Shown in pieces: positions 11,129 to 21,813 of a stretch of 64,000 bases of DNA. The notes under the pieces are model-generated. The model ran no database searches, was not told the origin of the DNA, and saw only the letters and a program-made list of their open reading frames with translations. This stretch comes from Clarkia xantiana subsp. parviflora (lineage: Eukaryota > Streptophyta > Magnoliopsida > Myrtales > Onagraceae). Positions within the stretch are counted from its first letter, which is position 1, and each line of letters starts with the position of its first letter. The stretch covers positions 37,642,819 to 37,706,818 of the forward strand of contig JAPTYO010000008.1 of the NCBI GenBank assembly GCA_036873135.1, in the 5' to 3' direction. The position numbers and the translations under genes were made by a program.

Positions 11129-11700
11129 TGATGGATTACGGGGCAAAATACTACGGAATCATAAACAAGGTACATGCTAGTAATCACTATTACACAACGG
11201 AAGATGTCCAGATACCTTAATCCTTTTCCGTAGTCCCAAGATCTTGCCGAGGGAGTTCTCGATCCACCGGACGGAACCCGTAGAGGTTCTTGTTATGGAA
11301 GCCCTACGCGGTATAGTCTCCACAGCAAAACCTCTAATCGATTCTTGGCAGGGACAGATCTCCAGAGTGTTTTGCTCAAAGCAAATTGGCACACCCTTGG
11401 TGTTGATGAGGTTCGGCCGAATATAGTGTGTGTTAGGGAGGAGGGTTTTCTCTCAAATTTCCACCGAGGAATTGTGAATTCCCCTACTAAAATCCCTAAC
11501 ACTACCTATATATAGGAGGAGCAAAGTGGACAAAAGTCCACTTTGCCCTCTCCTAATTTCGGTCGGCCTATGTTGTATAAGGGAGGCCCAATTTTGGGCA
11601 TCTCATGTCAATTGGGATTTGGGTCAAGCCCAATTTCCCTAACGTGACATTTACCCAATTTATTAGGTAACATATACATATTAAAGGGCTTCCATTTACA
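11129..11700 (-). repeat. C1 3' LTR
   Basis: This 572-bp LTR reads on + as TGATGGATTACGG to TTTACA. It shares CAAGATCTTG, GATCGATTCTTGGCA-like and AGTCCACTTTGC blocks with the C2 and C3 LTRs, and matches the C1 5' LTR piece at 61429-61698 closely. On the minus strand, GAGTGGGAGC (11701-11710) just inside is a plausible polypurine tract. Confidence 0.85.
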
Positions 11701-12849
11701 GCTCCCACTCGTCGGAATGGGAGGATACCTGTTAATGTATTGTATTCCAAATCGCATCAACATTTCACTATTCGGATCTTGCCACTGATTTTGAATAGTT
11801 CATACGAGGTTTGCAGTGCGACCGGCGGATACGACGGGCATCGTGCAACTCATCAGTTATGAGTGTTGTAGCGCCCGCGGAACGTTGATTCTCTATCTCA
11901 AATCAACATGTTAAAAACATCAAATTGTATCACAGTGTATCCTAGGTCAACTGTTAATTCTCCAATTGCCCAGTTTCCACATAGGAATACTTCTCCAAGG
12001 CATCCGTACAAGTATTCACAACCTTCAATGAATATCCGGTTGGTGGCCACCATGTGAATACAAGAGTCGGTGAATTACAGGTGAACTTGACCATCCCCAT
12101 CGCTCATATCCTTAGTCGAACCCAACCGGTTTCCAAAGACGTGGTAACTTGGCCTTATTCTTCAGCACTACGCTCATACGCCGGGAAGCGAACATTGAGC
12201 CTGACCTTAGATATGAGTTCTGAGTCCACGGGGATACTTCGGGTGCCTCTTCATAAGGCTCCCGGGATCAATCACACGCTTGAGGTGAAGAAGTTTGCGC
12301 CCATTTGAATCACGAGGATTCTACCTAGCACAACCGAGCATGACCCCGTGGTCGAACATGGCACGCGTAGTATGAAGCACGCGTCGATAGCATACCCGAA
12401 CATCGTCAGGTGTGGGATATGTCAATGATGCTATCGAAAATTTTCATCTGGCCCAGAATGTGATTAATGACGAACAGAGTTCATCACCGGCGATGTGCAA
12501 AACGAAGATCATGTTGTGTTACTTCGAAACCACATAATCGTTTTGCGTAACCAAGTTTATCCAACTGGTTCTTAGCTAGTCTTGTTGCGGCAGAGGTACC
12601 CCTCTCCTATAAGACAACCGTGTCCGTGAGACAAGGCAAGGCTCTCATTCGACATAATTTAGGCAGAGGATTGCGTCCTCCTACGACTTAGTTTATAGAC
12701 CGTAAAATCCGATGTAATCAAACATTATGACATCGATGAATCATAAACTCGAATTGCAATTCTCTCATTTATAAAAATGTTACTTTCAATTATCAAAATG
12801 TTATCACAGATATACGCTCACATTTAAAAACTACGTAATCCAAGCAGTT
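11701..12849 (-). other. C1 3' untranslated region
   Basis: This long non-coding stretch between RNase H and the 3' LTR is shared with C2 (13848-14621 plus 35863-36250) and C3 (62300-63420). A short frame on the other strand (12054-12308) has counterparts in C2 (14080-14580) and C3 (62659-62847), but substitutions among them are not concentrated at third positions, so I treat it as untranslated. Confidence 0.6.
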
Positions 12850-13245
12850 TAACATGCTTTTCAAATTTGTCTTTGCGTAATGGTTTAGTTAATGGGTCCG
12901 CTACCATGTCTTCAGTTGGGGAGTATTCTAAAGTGATTATATTATCTTCAACCATTGATTTAGCCTAATTATATTTAACATCAATGTGTTTAGTCCTACT
13001 ATGGTACTTTGGATCCTTTACTGCCGCAATGGCTACCTGACTTTCAGAGAACACCTTCACAGGCTTACTCCCGACATCGTCATCAAGCAGAGCAGTAATA
13101 AGCCTTTTCAGCTAGACCGCTTCCTGTGCATTTTGGAGAGAGAAACGAATTCCGATTCCATCGTAGAAAGCTTAACAAAGGATTGCTTCTTACTCGTCCA
13201 AGAAATGGCGGCATTAGCAAGGAGAAACACTCCTCCTGTGGTGGA
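12850..13245 (-). pseudogene. C1 RNase H, C-terminal part (cut by C2)
   Basis: The minus strand encodes the end of a copia RNase H in broken frames: cognates of the VALSxxESEFVALSK (catalytic Glu), SDSQVAIAAVK (catalytic Asp) and ADPLTKPL motifs that are clearer in C2 and C3. It ends exactly at the CTTAC duplication (13246-13250). The missing upstream half resumes at 42555 after the other CTTAC copy with TATCGTCTGGATCGCC; joined this way it matches the uninterrupted C3 sequence at 63840-63880. RNase H would degrade the RNA strand during reverse transcription. Confidence 0.75.
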
Positions 13246-13250
13246 CTTAC
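13246..13250. repeat. Left TSD of C2 (CTTAC)
   Basis: CTTAC precedes the C2 3' LTR and is repeated at 42550-42554 after its 5' LTR. A 5-bp duplication is normal for LTR-element integration. Confidence 0.9.
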
Positions 13251-13847
13251 TGTTAGATTACGGGGAGTAATCACTATGGAAACTAAATCATGGTACATGC
13301 TAGTAATCGAAATTACGCATCTGAAGATTCGCACATACATCTACAGTTATCCGTAGACCCAAGATCTTCGCAGGAGGAAATGCACGATCCTCCGGTCGGC
13401 ACCCGTAGGGGTTCTTGTGAAGGAAGCCCTACGTGATATATTATCCACAGCAGAGCCTCTGATCGATTCTTGGCAAGGGACAGATCTCTGGAGTGTTTGC
13501 TAGAGAGCAAATTGGCACACCCTTGGTGAATAGTGGTTCGACCGATGTATGTGTTTTTGGGGGAAGGGTTTTCTCTCAAAACACCACTTAAAAGGAATTG
13601 TGGTTAACCCTAGTAAAACCCCTAACTCCTCATATATATAGGAGAAGTAAAGTGGACAAAAGTCCACTTTACCACCCTCCTTATTCCGGCCTGCTAGGAT
13701 GTATAGGGAGGCCCAATTTTGGGCCTCTCATGTCAATTGAGATTTGGGTATGGCCTAATGTCCTAATGTGACATATACCCAATTTACTTAGGTAGCATAT
13801 ACGTATAATGGGCTACCATTTACGGCGTCCATCACCATATGCTTACA
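13251..13847 (-). repeat. C2 3' LTR
   Basis: On + it reads TGTTAGATTACGG to ATGCTTACA, with 6-bp imperfect inverted ends (TGTTAG/CTTACA). The next bases (GCTTTACTCG) are a decayed polypurine tract, compared with GCTCCCTCTCG in C3. Confidence 0.9.
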
Positions 13848-14616
13848 GCTTTACTCGATGGAATTGGAGGGTGCCCGTAAATGTATTGTCGTCCAAATCT
13901 GCATCAACATTTAACTCCTTCGATCTCGTCCTTTGTTTCCAAATAGTTCATACGAGGTTTGCCGTGCGACCGACGGACACGACGGGCATCGTGCTACTCA
14001 TCTGTTAGGAGTGTTGTAGCGCCCGCAGAACGTTGATTCCCTTTTCTCCAGTCAATCCGTTATAAACAACATTTATATAGTGTCGCGCTGTATCCTAAGT
14101 CAACTGATAATTCTCAATTTTCCTAGTTTCCACTTAGGAAGAACATCTCCAAGGCATCCGTACAAGTTTTCACAACCTTCAACTAATATCCGGTTGGTGG
14201 CCACTTTAGTGAATACAAGAGTCGGTGAATTAAAGGTGAACTTGACCATCCCCATCGCTCATATGCTTAGTCAAGCCCAACCGGTTTCCAAAGACGTGGT
14301 CACTGGGCCTTTTTGTTCAGCACTACGCTTGTACGCCGGGAATCGAGCATTGAGCTTGACCTTAGGTATGAGTTTTGAGTCCATGAGGATACTTCGGGTG
14401 CCTCTTCATAAGGCTCCCGGGATCAATCACACGCTCGAGGTGAATAATTTTGCGCCCGCCAGAATCACAAGAATTCCTATCCTAGCACAACCGAGTTGTG
14501 ACCCCGTGGTCGAACGTAGCACGCGTAGTATAAAGCACGCGTCGATAGCATACCTGAACGTTTTAAGTTCAAAGGAATGAGATATGTCAAATCATCCTAT
14601 CGCAGATTCTCATCTG
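13848..14616 (-). other. C2 3' untranslated region, left piece
   Basis: Non-coding, shared with C1 and C3. It continues at 35863 beyond the G1 insertion. A 166-codon frame on the opposite strand (14080-14580) is the longest version of a frame partly kept in C1 and C3; no domain is recognisable and I do not call it a gene. Confidence 0.6.
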
Positions 14617-14621
14617 GCCCA
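14617..14621. repeat. Left TSD of G1 (GCCCA)
   Basis: GCCCA precedes the G1 LTR and recurs at 35858-35862. Removing the insert gives CATCTGGCCCAAAATGTGG, which matches CATCTGGCCCAGAATGTGG at the same place in C3 (about 63060). Confidence 0.92.
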
Positions 14622-15300
14622 TGTTGGATCACGGTTGGAACTCCGGCACGTTCTTGACGGAAGTCCGAACTCCTTTGCTCCAAGTAATCCTGCAAGAAGG
14701 GGATAGACCGGGCGGTGACCTAGAATCCCTCTCCGATGCTTAAATGAGTATCTCGATGTAGGCAAGCAAGTATGAAAGTATGAGTATGTGAATGTCTCAA
14801 TCCTGAGGTAACTCCTTCCTTTATATAGGGGGGAGTTACCCCAGTTACCTGTTGAGATAATTGCCACGGGCAGTTAGCCCACACTCCATTTATCTCGGCC
14901 ACTTGCCCACGTTCCGTCTTTTCAGGCCACTCCCCCACTACGCTGATAGTGGGCGTGTTTCTCGGCCTCATCCTCTGGTGGCAAGTCCCGACGTATGTCG
15001 GGGACTCCAGAGTTATCTCCTTTGGTCACCGCTCGGGGCCCCTCGTCGTCGGGACAGGGCCTGCATTCTTAGGGATTCAATATCGGAGCCTACTCAAAGG
15101 CATATCATCGGGGCCTACTTAAAGGCATCTCATCGGGGCCTACTCAAAGACACATCATCGGGAGCGTACATCTCATATGTCGGGACCGACCTTGTCGGGA
15201 CCCCTCACATTGGCCCTCTAGGCTTCTTTTGGAGCTCAGTGGGCCTACTCCACCGTTTACTCGTCGTTAATGGGCCTAACGGCTATATCGAAACCCATAA
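14622..15300 (-). repeat. G1 3' LTR
   Basis: On + it reads TGTTGGATCACGGTTGG to GAAACCCATAA; the last bases should be CCCATCA, so one terminal base has mutated. The minus-strand TATATAAAGG near 14818 is the likely TATA box. A block resembling CGGGGCCTACTCAAAGGCAT is repeated three or four times at about 15070-15150. Confidence 0.9.
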
Positions 15301-15315
15301 TTTCCCCCCAAGACA
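15301..15315 (-). other. G1 polypurine tract
   Basis: The minus strand reads TGTCTTGGGGGGAAA directly before the 3' LTR. G2 (28251-28262) and G3 (55563-55574) have CTTGGGGGCAAA in the same place. It primes plus-strand synthesis. Confidence 0.8.
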
Positions 15316-15599
15316 TAAGGGACTTACAGTTCGTCGTGTCTTCCAACCCTAGGCCTCCCGACATTGACATCGGAGGCTTTTAACTCTACAAAAAATCTTC
15401 TGAAGCGGATCTCCTCATCCAAGATTCCCCGATATTCCGAGGATAACCACCGAATCCGAAAAGATTTCTTGGTTACTCAACTATTAAATGCAATAGGTTA
15501 TGAAGCGACGACTTGGGTACCCGTGCCTGCTTTTTCTGAAAAAGCGCTTTTTAGCCGTTTTGTCGCTAGCGTCTCAACGACTCAGGTTGAAGCGTTTCA

Positions 15600-15652
15600 T
15601 CTTCAACGGTCCGGATTGCAACGTCTCTTTGGCTACCCTCTCTCCTATAAAA
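15600..15652 (+). promoter_or_regulatory. Putative promoter of the G1 antisense gene
   Basis: TATAAAA at 15646-15652 lies 148 bp upstream of the antisense ATG at 15800. Just upstream, TCTTCAACGGTCC (AACGG core at 15605-15609) recurs in G3 and, as CTCAACGGTCC, in G2 at the same relative place. Conservation in three elements of two subfamilies suggests a working promoter that reads against the element's own transcript. This is inferred from sequence only. Confidence 0.6.
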
Positions 15653-15799
15653 CCCCAAATCTTGGCACTATTCAGTCCTCCTCCACCGTTTCATCCTCTG
15701 TGATTTCGAAAGCTCAAGCTCTCCTTTCTGATTTCTGATCAGCACTCCGGCAACCAGGATCTCCGACCATCAGGATCATCTTCTCTTCCCCGCTTCAAC

Positions 15800-18706
15800 A
15801 TGTCTGGTAAGATTTCCTCCTCCGATTCAGAAAAAACTGGTTAGCATAGTTTTTCTTTTTATCTCAATCAACTTACCCGGACTTTTCCAAAAATCAACTG
15901 TGCCTTTTCTTGCCGTGATCATTTTCCAGACGGTGAATCCAGTTCTGGGGGGAGAAAGCCCTTCGAGTTTGATTATGGTTGTAATGAGATTTCGGAAAAC
16001 GCTTACGATGCAGCTCTCCGGGAAGGATGTATCACTTCCACCTGGGAGCCTCGCTACCCCTATCCTCGCCCTCGCATCCCGGGCGACCCTGTGGTCACTC
16101 GTCCCCGGGAAGGGGAGGTATTTGTCTCCACCAGGCAAGTATCGACGGGGATCCGATTCCCTTTCCGTGGGGATCTAGTCGAGATGTGTGAATATTACAA
16201 AACAAATCCGACTACTTTTCCCCCCCACGCCATCCGTGTGTGGAATGCCTTCCGTGTCCTTTGCCTCCGCCAACAATGGACATATAGCCTCCGACTTTTC
16301 CGGACCTTCTATGGAATGAAGTGCAATGATGTCGGGGTCTGTGCCTTCTACCCGCGGATGCCTAAGTGGAGCAAGGCGCAGCTCTCCCAATGTAGCTGGA
16401 CTGGTGACACCTGGAAGGTCGCCAAAGGTCTGACTCGGGGCCCGACAACAGCGGCTGGAAAAAGAATTACTTCTTCATCCGGAACAGCTCCATCCCGTCG
16501 CCCCGATGGGAGGTTGAAGCAGACCCTCCTCCCGCTTATCATACTTACTCCGATGAGGATTCTCAGATTCTCCACTGCATCCAACTCTATCGCTGGGGAG
16601 ATTCCTTCGCTCCCCTCGATGCCAACTCCATCGTGGAGCGGGATCTGGTTCTGGTCGGGATCCGTCTCCTCGATGTTACCTCCGGGGGTCAACTCTACGA
16701 CGGCCCCTCCAATGTCGTTCCTTGGGTAATATTCTAACTGCACCTTTGTTTTCGTCTTTGCAGCTAAGAAGGTATCATTGCTGACCAATATCATGCTTAA
16801 GCAGGCGGAGACCGATGTCGTCCAACGCCTCGCAAGGAAGAGGAAGTCCTCGAAGAGGGCCGCCTCCTCATCGGCACCTCCATTTGCGGAGGAGGTCAAG
16901 CGGGCCTGGGTGGAGAAGATGGAGAGGATCTTCAACACCCAGACTCCCGAAGAAGGTAAGCAGCTCCGATTAGCCATCCGATTATACCGAAAGCGTATTC
17001 CCCAGGAGTTGATCCCCTCCGATAAGAAAACCAGAATCGAAGGCATCAACCGCATCCTGCAAGGAGAAACTCCCCGCATCCTCAAAGCGGGTTACTACAA
17101 TTATTACGGGAAAGACCAGTATCTCTCCCGTCGCGTCATTTGGTGTAAGGATCCCGATCAACTCCCTGATTATCTTTCTGAAGCTTCTCGTCCTCCAGCT
17201 GCAGGTCAATCGGGAGCTTGAGCTTAAGCGGGGGTGCCAGCCTCCGACGCCCAGGTCGGAGAGCCCTTCCTTCCACTTCCTGCCCCGAGAGGATCGGGGA
17301 CTGAAGATGCCCCGACGGACGGTCTGTTCCATCGGGTGGTTGACCTGGACGTTTCTCATTCTCCCGAGGAGGTGAGCGAAGGTCCAGCCTTGATTCGCCG
17401 TCGGGGGGTGAGGCAGACCCCATTAGAGCCAACTCCCGAGGGGCTGCTTCCATCTTCCCCGACGCAACAGCATTCACCAATCCTGAGCCTGACTCCTGAA
17501 GGGACGACCAGGTCTCATGGTGGCTCGGAGGCGCGCACCTCCGACACTCATGTCGTCCTTCCCCCTCTCCCCTTAGACGGGAGTTTCTATCAGCTTTACA
17601 CCCCCGACCAGGCGGCGGCTCCCTGGACCCCGATCGAGTCATTGCAAGGGGTCTCGCTCCGTCGGGGTGATGCACCACCGGAACTGGGTCTGCACCATCT
17701 GGCAGGTTCAGTTCCGCCATCTCTGAAGCTTCCGCTCTCCTTGGCTCGGGAGGACATCCACACGGACATTCGCGAAATGGCCGTTCGTCGTGTGGAGGTA
17801 AGGTTTCCTGTTTTTACACTTAGTATATAAGGTAAAATATTCTCATGTACTAACCTCTTCCTTTCTTTTTCACAGGAAATGGCGGACCAACACCGCTGTT
17901 TCGGGTACATCCTGGCCCTGGAGGAGGCCCTGGAGTAGGAGCGAGCCAAGGCGGCCCCCGAGGTCTTGGCCAAGCTCGAGGAGGATTTGGCTGCCTCCGA
18001 ATCGTCGAGGGGTAAGCTGGTTAAGGAGCAGGCCCTCCTTAACCAGAAGACTCTGGACCTCCTGAGGCAGGTCCACGACTTCGAGCGGCTGCTGAAGCAG
18101 GAGCGACAAAAGCTCAAGGAAGAGCAGCAGGGGCGCGCGGAGGATCGGGGCAGGCTTGTCCTCGAGAAGAAGGCACTTGAAGACGTCAAGGCGGGACAGG
18201 AGGCTGAGAAGGTCCTTCTCACCAATCGGTCCCAACAGATGGAGCGGGAGATCGCCGAGTTCCCCATCAAGCTGGCTGAGGCTGAGGCCAAGGGTCGGGA
18301 AGATTATCGGGGCTCCGAGGATTTCCAAGTGGACGCGGTGAGGTTCTGTAACGCGGAGGTGGAGACCACCTTGCTCAATGCTGTCGAGGAGCTCTATCTG
18401 GAGTATGGCAGTGCCATTGACTTCACCAAGTCTCAGACTCTCGCCCCCTTCGCGGAGAGGTATTTCAGCCTTTCAGAGGAGAGCGACGGGGCCAACGCTC
18501 CCGAGGGGACTGCGGGTGCTGAAGGCACGGTGGAGCCTCCAAGTAGAGACCTCCCGACAACTGATCCCCCGACGATCGACCCTTCACTGGCTGACCTCCA
18601 AGGGTCCGATCCTCCTGCGGCCAATCTTCCAAGATCCGATCCTCCGATCGCGGAGCCTTCTGCCACGGGCCTCGTGGACTCTGCTCCCCTCGATGCTGCC
18701 AATTGA
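15800..18706 (+). pseudogene. G1 antisense gene: four exons, Transposase_28-like plus coiled coil
   Basis: The gene runs opposite to gag-pol. Suggested exons are 15800-15839 (MSGKISSSDSEKT), 15930-16725, 16769-17797 and 17876-18706. Donors are GTTAGC, GTAATA and GTAAGG; acceptors are TTTTCCAG, GCAGCTAAG (the AG that keeps frame) and TTTCACAG; the same sites recur in G3. Exon 2 (EFDYGCNEISENAYDAALRE, VVTRPREGEVFVSTRQ, GWKKNYFFIRNSS) resembles the 'putative gypsy-type transposon' family, despite its name not a known DNA transposase. Exon 3 is Pro/Ser-rich with a basic patch (ARKRKSSKRA). Exon 4 is a long coiled coil (LEKKALEDVKAGQEAEKVLL) ending in Asp/Pro repeats. Damage: a frameshift near 16432, stops at 17219-17227 and 17936, and G2 inserted three codons before the original stop (28992-28994). 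Extra antisense genes are known in Tat-type elements; their role is unknown. Confidence 0.75.
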
Positions 18707-19419
18707 TGGGTTCGACTACAGCTGTTAGGCCCTATTAACGGTGAGGAAACGGCAAATAGGCCCGGTGGGCCCTAAACGAAGGCCAAGATGGCCCAGGCTA
18801 AGGATCCCAACGAAGGAAGTCCGAGGATGAGAGGTCCCGACAGATTCGGACCTGACAGGCGAGCTGAACGCTCCCGACGAGATGCTTCTGAGTAGGCCCC
18901 GATGACGAATCCCTGAGAACAATAGGCCCTGTCACGATGACGAGGGGCCCCGAGCGGTGACACAACGAGATAACTCTGGAGTCCCCGATGTTAGTCGGGA
19001 CTCGTTATCAGAGGATAAGGCCGAGATACGCGGGGCGTGGCCGAGATACGCGGAACGTGGTTAAGATACACGGAGCGTGGCCGAGATACGCGGGGCGTGG
19101 CCGAAATAAGCGAGATCATGGCCTAGATAGGCGGGATCACACCCGAGATACGCGGGATACGGGCTAACCACCCCCAATGGTTCACCAGGTAACTGAGGTA
19201 TCTCTTCGCCTATAAAAGGGCAAGGGGTTGCCTCAGATCACTTACGTTGAAATACCTTACTTGAGATTATTGCTTGCCAGTCCGGACGAAGTACTCATTT
19301 AAGCATCGGAGAGGGATTCTGGGTCACCGCCTGGTCTATCCCCTCTTGCAGGATTGCGTGGAGCGAAGAAGCTAGGATCGCCGTCAAAGACCGTACCGGA
19401 GTTCCACCGTGATCCAACA
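18704..19419 (+). repeat. G2 5' LTR
   Basis: It runs from TGATGGGTTCGACTAC to GTGATCCAACA. TATAAAA at 19211-19217 is the likely TATA box. The U3 part has imperfect repeats of about 21 bp built on GCCGAGATACGCGGGGCGTGG (about 19018-19160), just upstream of the TATA box. Confidence 0.95.
19018..19160 (+). repeat. 21-bp repeats in the G2 LTR
   Basis: Four clear and about two weaker copies of a roughly 21-bp unit (GCCGAGATACGCGG plus GCGTGG) lie about 50-190 bp upstream of the TATA box. The same block is at about 28577-28715 in the 3' LTR. Repeats in U3 are often enhancer-like; this role is inferred. Confidence 0.8.
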
Positions 19420-19437
19420 TTGGCGCAGTCTGTGGGA
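19420..19437 (+). other. G2 primer-binding site
   Basis: TTGGCGCAGTCTGTGGGA directly follows the LTR. G1 and G3 have TTGGCGCCGTCTGTGGGA, so G2 differs at one base (C to A). The priming tRNA was not identified. Confidence 0.85.
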
Positions 19438-19473
19438 ATCTAACAAAAATCTGATATTCCTTCTACTCGTTCA

Positions 19474-21791
19474 ATGGCGGCTGGCAAGCAAAGAAGGCAA
19501 GGACAATCTGGTGGTTCCCGTCACCCCGCTGCAACAACTCTGAATTCACTACCGGAACAGGAGGAAAACCAGAACTATCCCGCTGCTGAGCTCTCCCAGA
19601 CAGGGGGGCATAATGAAGGTCCCGAAGAGATTGCCGCTCAGCACCAGGGCAATAGAGAGCAGGAGGCTCCCCCAGCTACGAACCTGACAAGAGCTGTGGC
19701 AGAAGCCATGCCCATGTTTTTGGCAGCCGTGGAGGCTCTCTTAGATCGGAGAGAGGCCGCAAAGAGGCAAGAGGAGATGCCCCCGTTAGAAGAAGCGCCC
19801 CCACCAGCAGAGTTTCGGAACGTACAGGAGGCTCCGCCCCGAGGCCAGGACAGGAGTAGGGCGTCCATTCAGCCAGAGAGATTCGTGGTTGATGGGCCAG
19901 GACCAGTACAGCACAGGACCATTCCCCTGAATGGTCCCATCACCCCTGATCAGTGGTAAAGATCGTGAACATCTGCATGGGAGAGCAGAAGCCACTGGTG
20001 TCGGAGCTGAGGGATCGATCTACTCATTCCTTCGTTCCTCGACTCATAGACACCCTAGCCCCGCCAGGGCTGGGTATCCCCACGATAAAGGAATATGATG
20101 GCGAAGGAGATCCGGTTCGTCATGTCCAGAAGCACCTCATGGCGTGTCTGGGAAGAGCCCCGAATGAAGATATAGTGTGTACGCTGTTCCCGAACACACT
20201 TGGGGAAAGAGCCCTGACCTGGTTCTTTAGTCTACCACCAGGCTGCATCACTTGCTGGGCAGATATGCACGACCGGTTCATTCAGCAGTACCAGGGTCGT
20301 AGACGTTTGCTGAAGAGTGTGAGGTCCCTGACCCAGGTGGTACAGAGGCCCGACGAATCGCTGGCACACTATTACCAGCGGTACACCGCCAGTGTGGCGG
20401 AGATTGATGAGGAGATCTCGAAGGGTGAAACCATCCGTACATTCATTCGGAACCTAACGGCCCCCTATGGTTCCGACCTAATGCACAGCGTGGCTGAGAA
20501 AGCCGTGTGGAATATGGAGGCACTACAGAAGAGGGTGAAACGGCAAATCGATGTCCAGGAGTCGAAGATAGCCGCTGGAGAGCTGGAGCCCCCGAAGTCG
20601 AATAAAGGGAAGCAGTCGGTTAAACCTTTCGACGATCGTAAGTCAAAGGGTAAACCCGAGGGCAGTCGGGATCGAGGCCGCTCTGGTCGGAGAGATGATA
20701 GGCGTTCTTTAAGGAAGGACAAGCGGGAGGATCTCGACATTCGTCTCAACTGCTCCATGGCGGAGGTACTAACGGTCATGGAACGACAAGGTATCTCCAG
20801 GTACCCCCCAAAGAAGGATGGAGAATTCTTAGGATCCCGCACGGATCGCTACTGCCGATTTCACCGCGCAAATGGTCACGATACCAACCATTGTCGGGAG
20901 CTGAAGAAGGAGATCGAGAAACTGATCCAGAAGGGGAAACTCAAGGAGTTCGTTGGGGATAAGCGGTGTCGATCCCGCTCTCGGTCCCGATCGCGGTCCC
21001 GTTCCCGATCCCGCGATCGGTCCCCAAAGAAGAAGAGAACCGACCCAGAGTCATCCGGTGCTCGTAAGGAGAGACGGGGCACTATCAATGTGATTCACGG
21101 AGGGTTTGCTGCTGGAGGTGATACTTCATCCTCCCGAGAGGTTTATGCCTCTAGAATTCCTACGGCGGTGGTGCTGGGTAAGAGGTCCCGATCCTGGACC
21201 CTGAAGGAAGAAATGGTGATCTCCTTTTCGTCGGAGGATCTCATAGGCGTGGAGACTCCGCACGATGACGCCTTGGTTGTAACCTTGGATGTAGACGGGT
21301 ACGAGATGAAGCGAATTCTGATCGACGGAGGAAGCTCCTCCGATATTCTATTTATGGACGCGCTGGAGGCTATGGGAAAAACGAAGAAAGATCTGAAGGA
21401 GGCAAACTTCCCGATGGTCGGGTTCTCTGGTTCAACCTCCTATCCGCTAGGAGTAATCACCTTACCAGTGGAGTTTGGTAGTAGGTGGAAATTAGAAAGG
21501 AGGAACGTGGAGTTCGTGGTGGTTGATTCCGCGGGGACTTACAACGCGATCATCGGGAGAACCACCATCAACCCCCTGATGGCGGTTGCCTCGACAGTGC
21601 ACCAGAAGATGAAGTTCCCGACCGACCACGGAGTCGGAGAAGTCAAGGGTGACCAGGTAGCTTCCCGAAAATGCTATGTTAACGCCACCCGGAGGAGGAG
21701 ACGAGAGGCCATGACTGTACTCCAGACAGATACAGATCCTAGAAGAGGAGTTTGGGCGTCCCGCCCCCAGAGAAGATCTAAAAGAAGTTGA
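19474..21791 (+). pseudogene. G2 gag and protease, two frameshifts
   Basis: Gag starts MAAGKQRRQG at 19474. The frame slips at about 19953, where one G is missing from CAGGTGGTA, and continues as VVKIVNICMG. A Retrotrans_gag-type capsid follows (ALTWFFSLPPGCI, DMHDRFIQQYQGRRR), then a basic stretch, a knuckle with spacing C-x2-H-x4-H-x4-C (CRFHRANGHDTNHC, about 20853-20893) and an RS-dipeptide run (about 20970-21030). The aspartic protease motif ILIDGGSSSDILF lies at about 21313-21350. A second slip, one extra base near 21739, restores the original frame, so gag-pol from 19474 to 25062 is 5,589 bases, a multiple of three. Gag forms the particle and binds RNA; the protease would process the polyprotein. 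Two single-base repairs separate it from an open frame, so some error in the read sequence is possible. Confidence 0.9.
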
Positions 21792-21813
21792 GATTGACGG
21801 ACCCCAGAGGAAG

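Noticed and set aside
14861..15352. 163-codon plus-strand frame in the G1 3' LTR
   Set aside because: It lies in LTR sequence, is not kept in the other G1 LTR or in G3, and has no domain.
15930..16725. DNA transposase gene, from the family name Transposase_28
   Set aside because: The family is named for its occurrence in gypsy-type elements; no DDE catalytic set is visible and the gene sits inside an LTR retrotransposon.
20960..21040. Host SR splicing factor (RS-dipeptide run)
   Set aside because: The RS run follows the gag knuckle in all three Tat-type elements and is part of gag.
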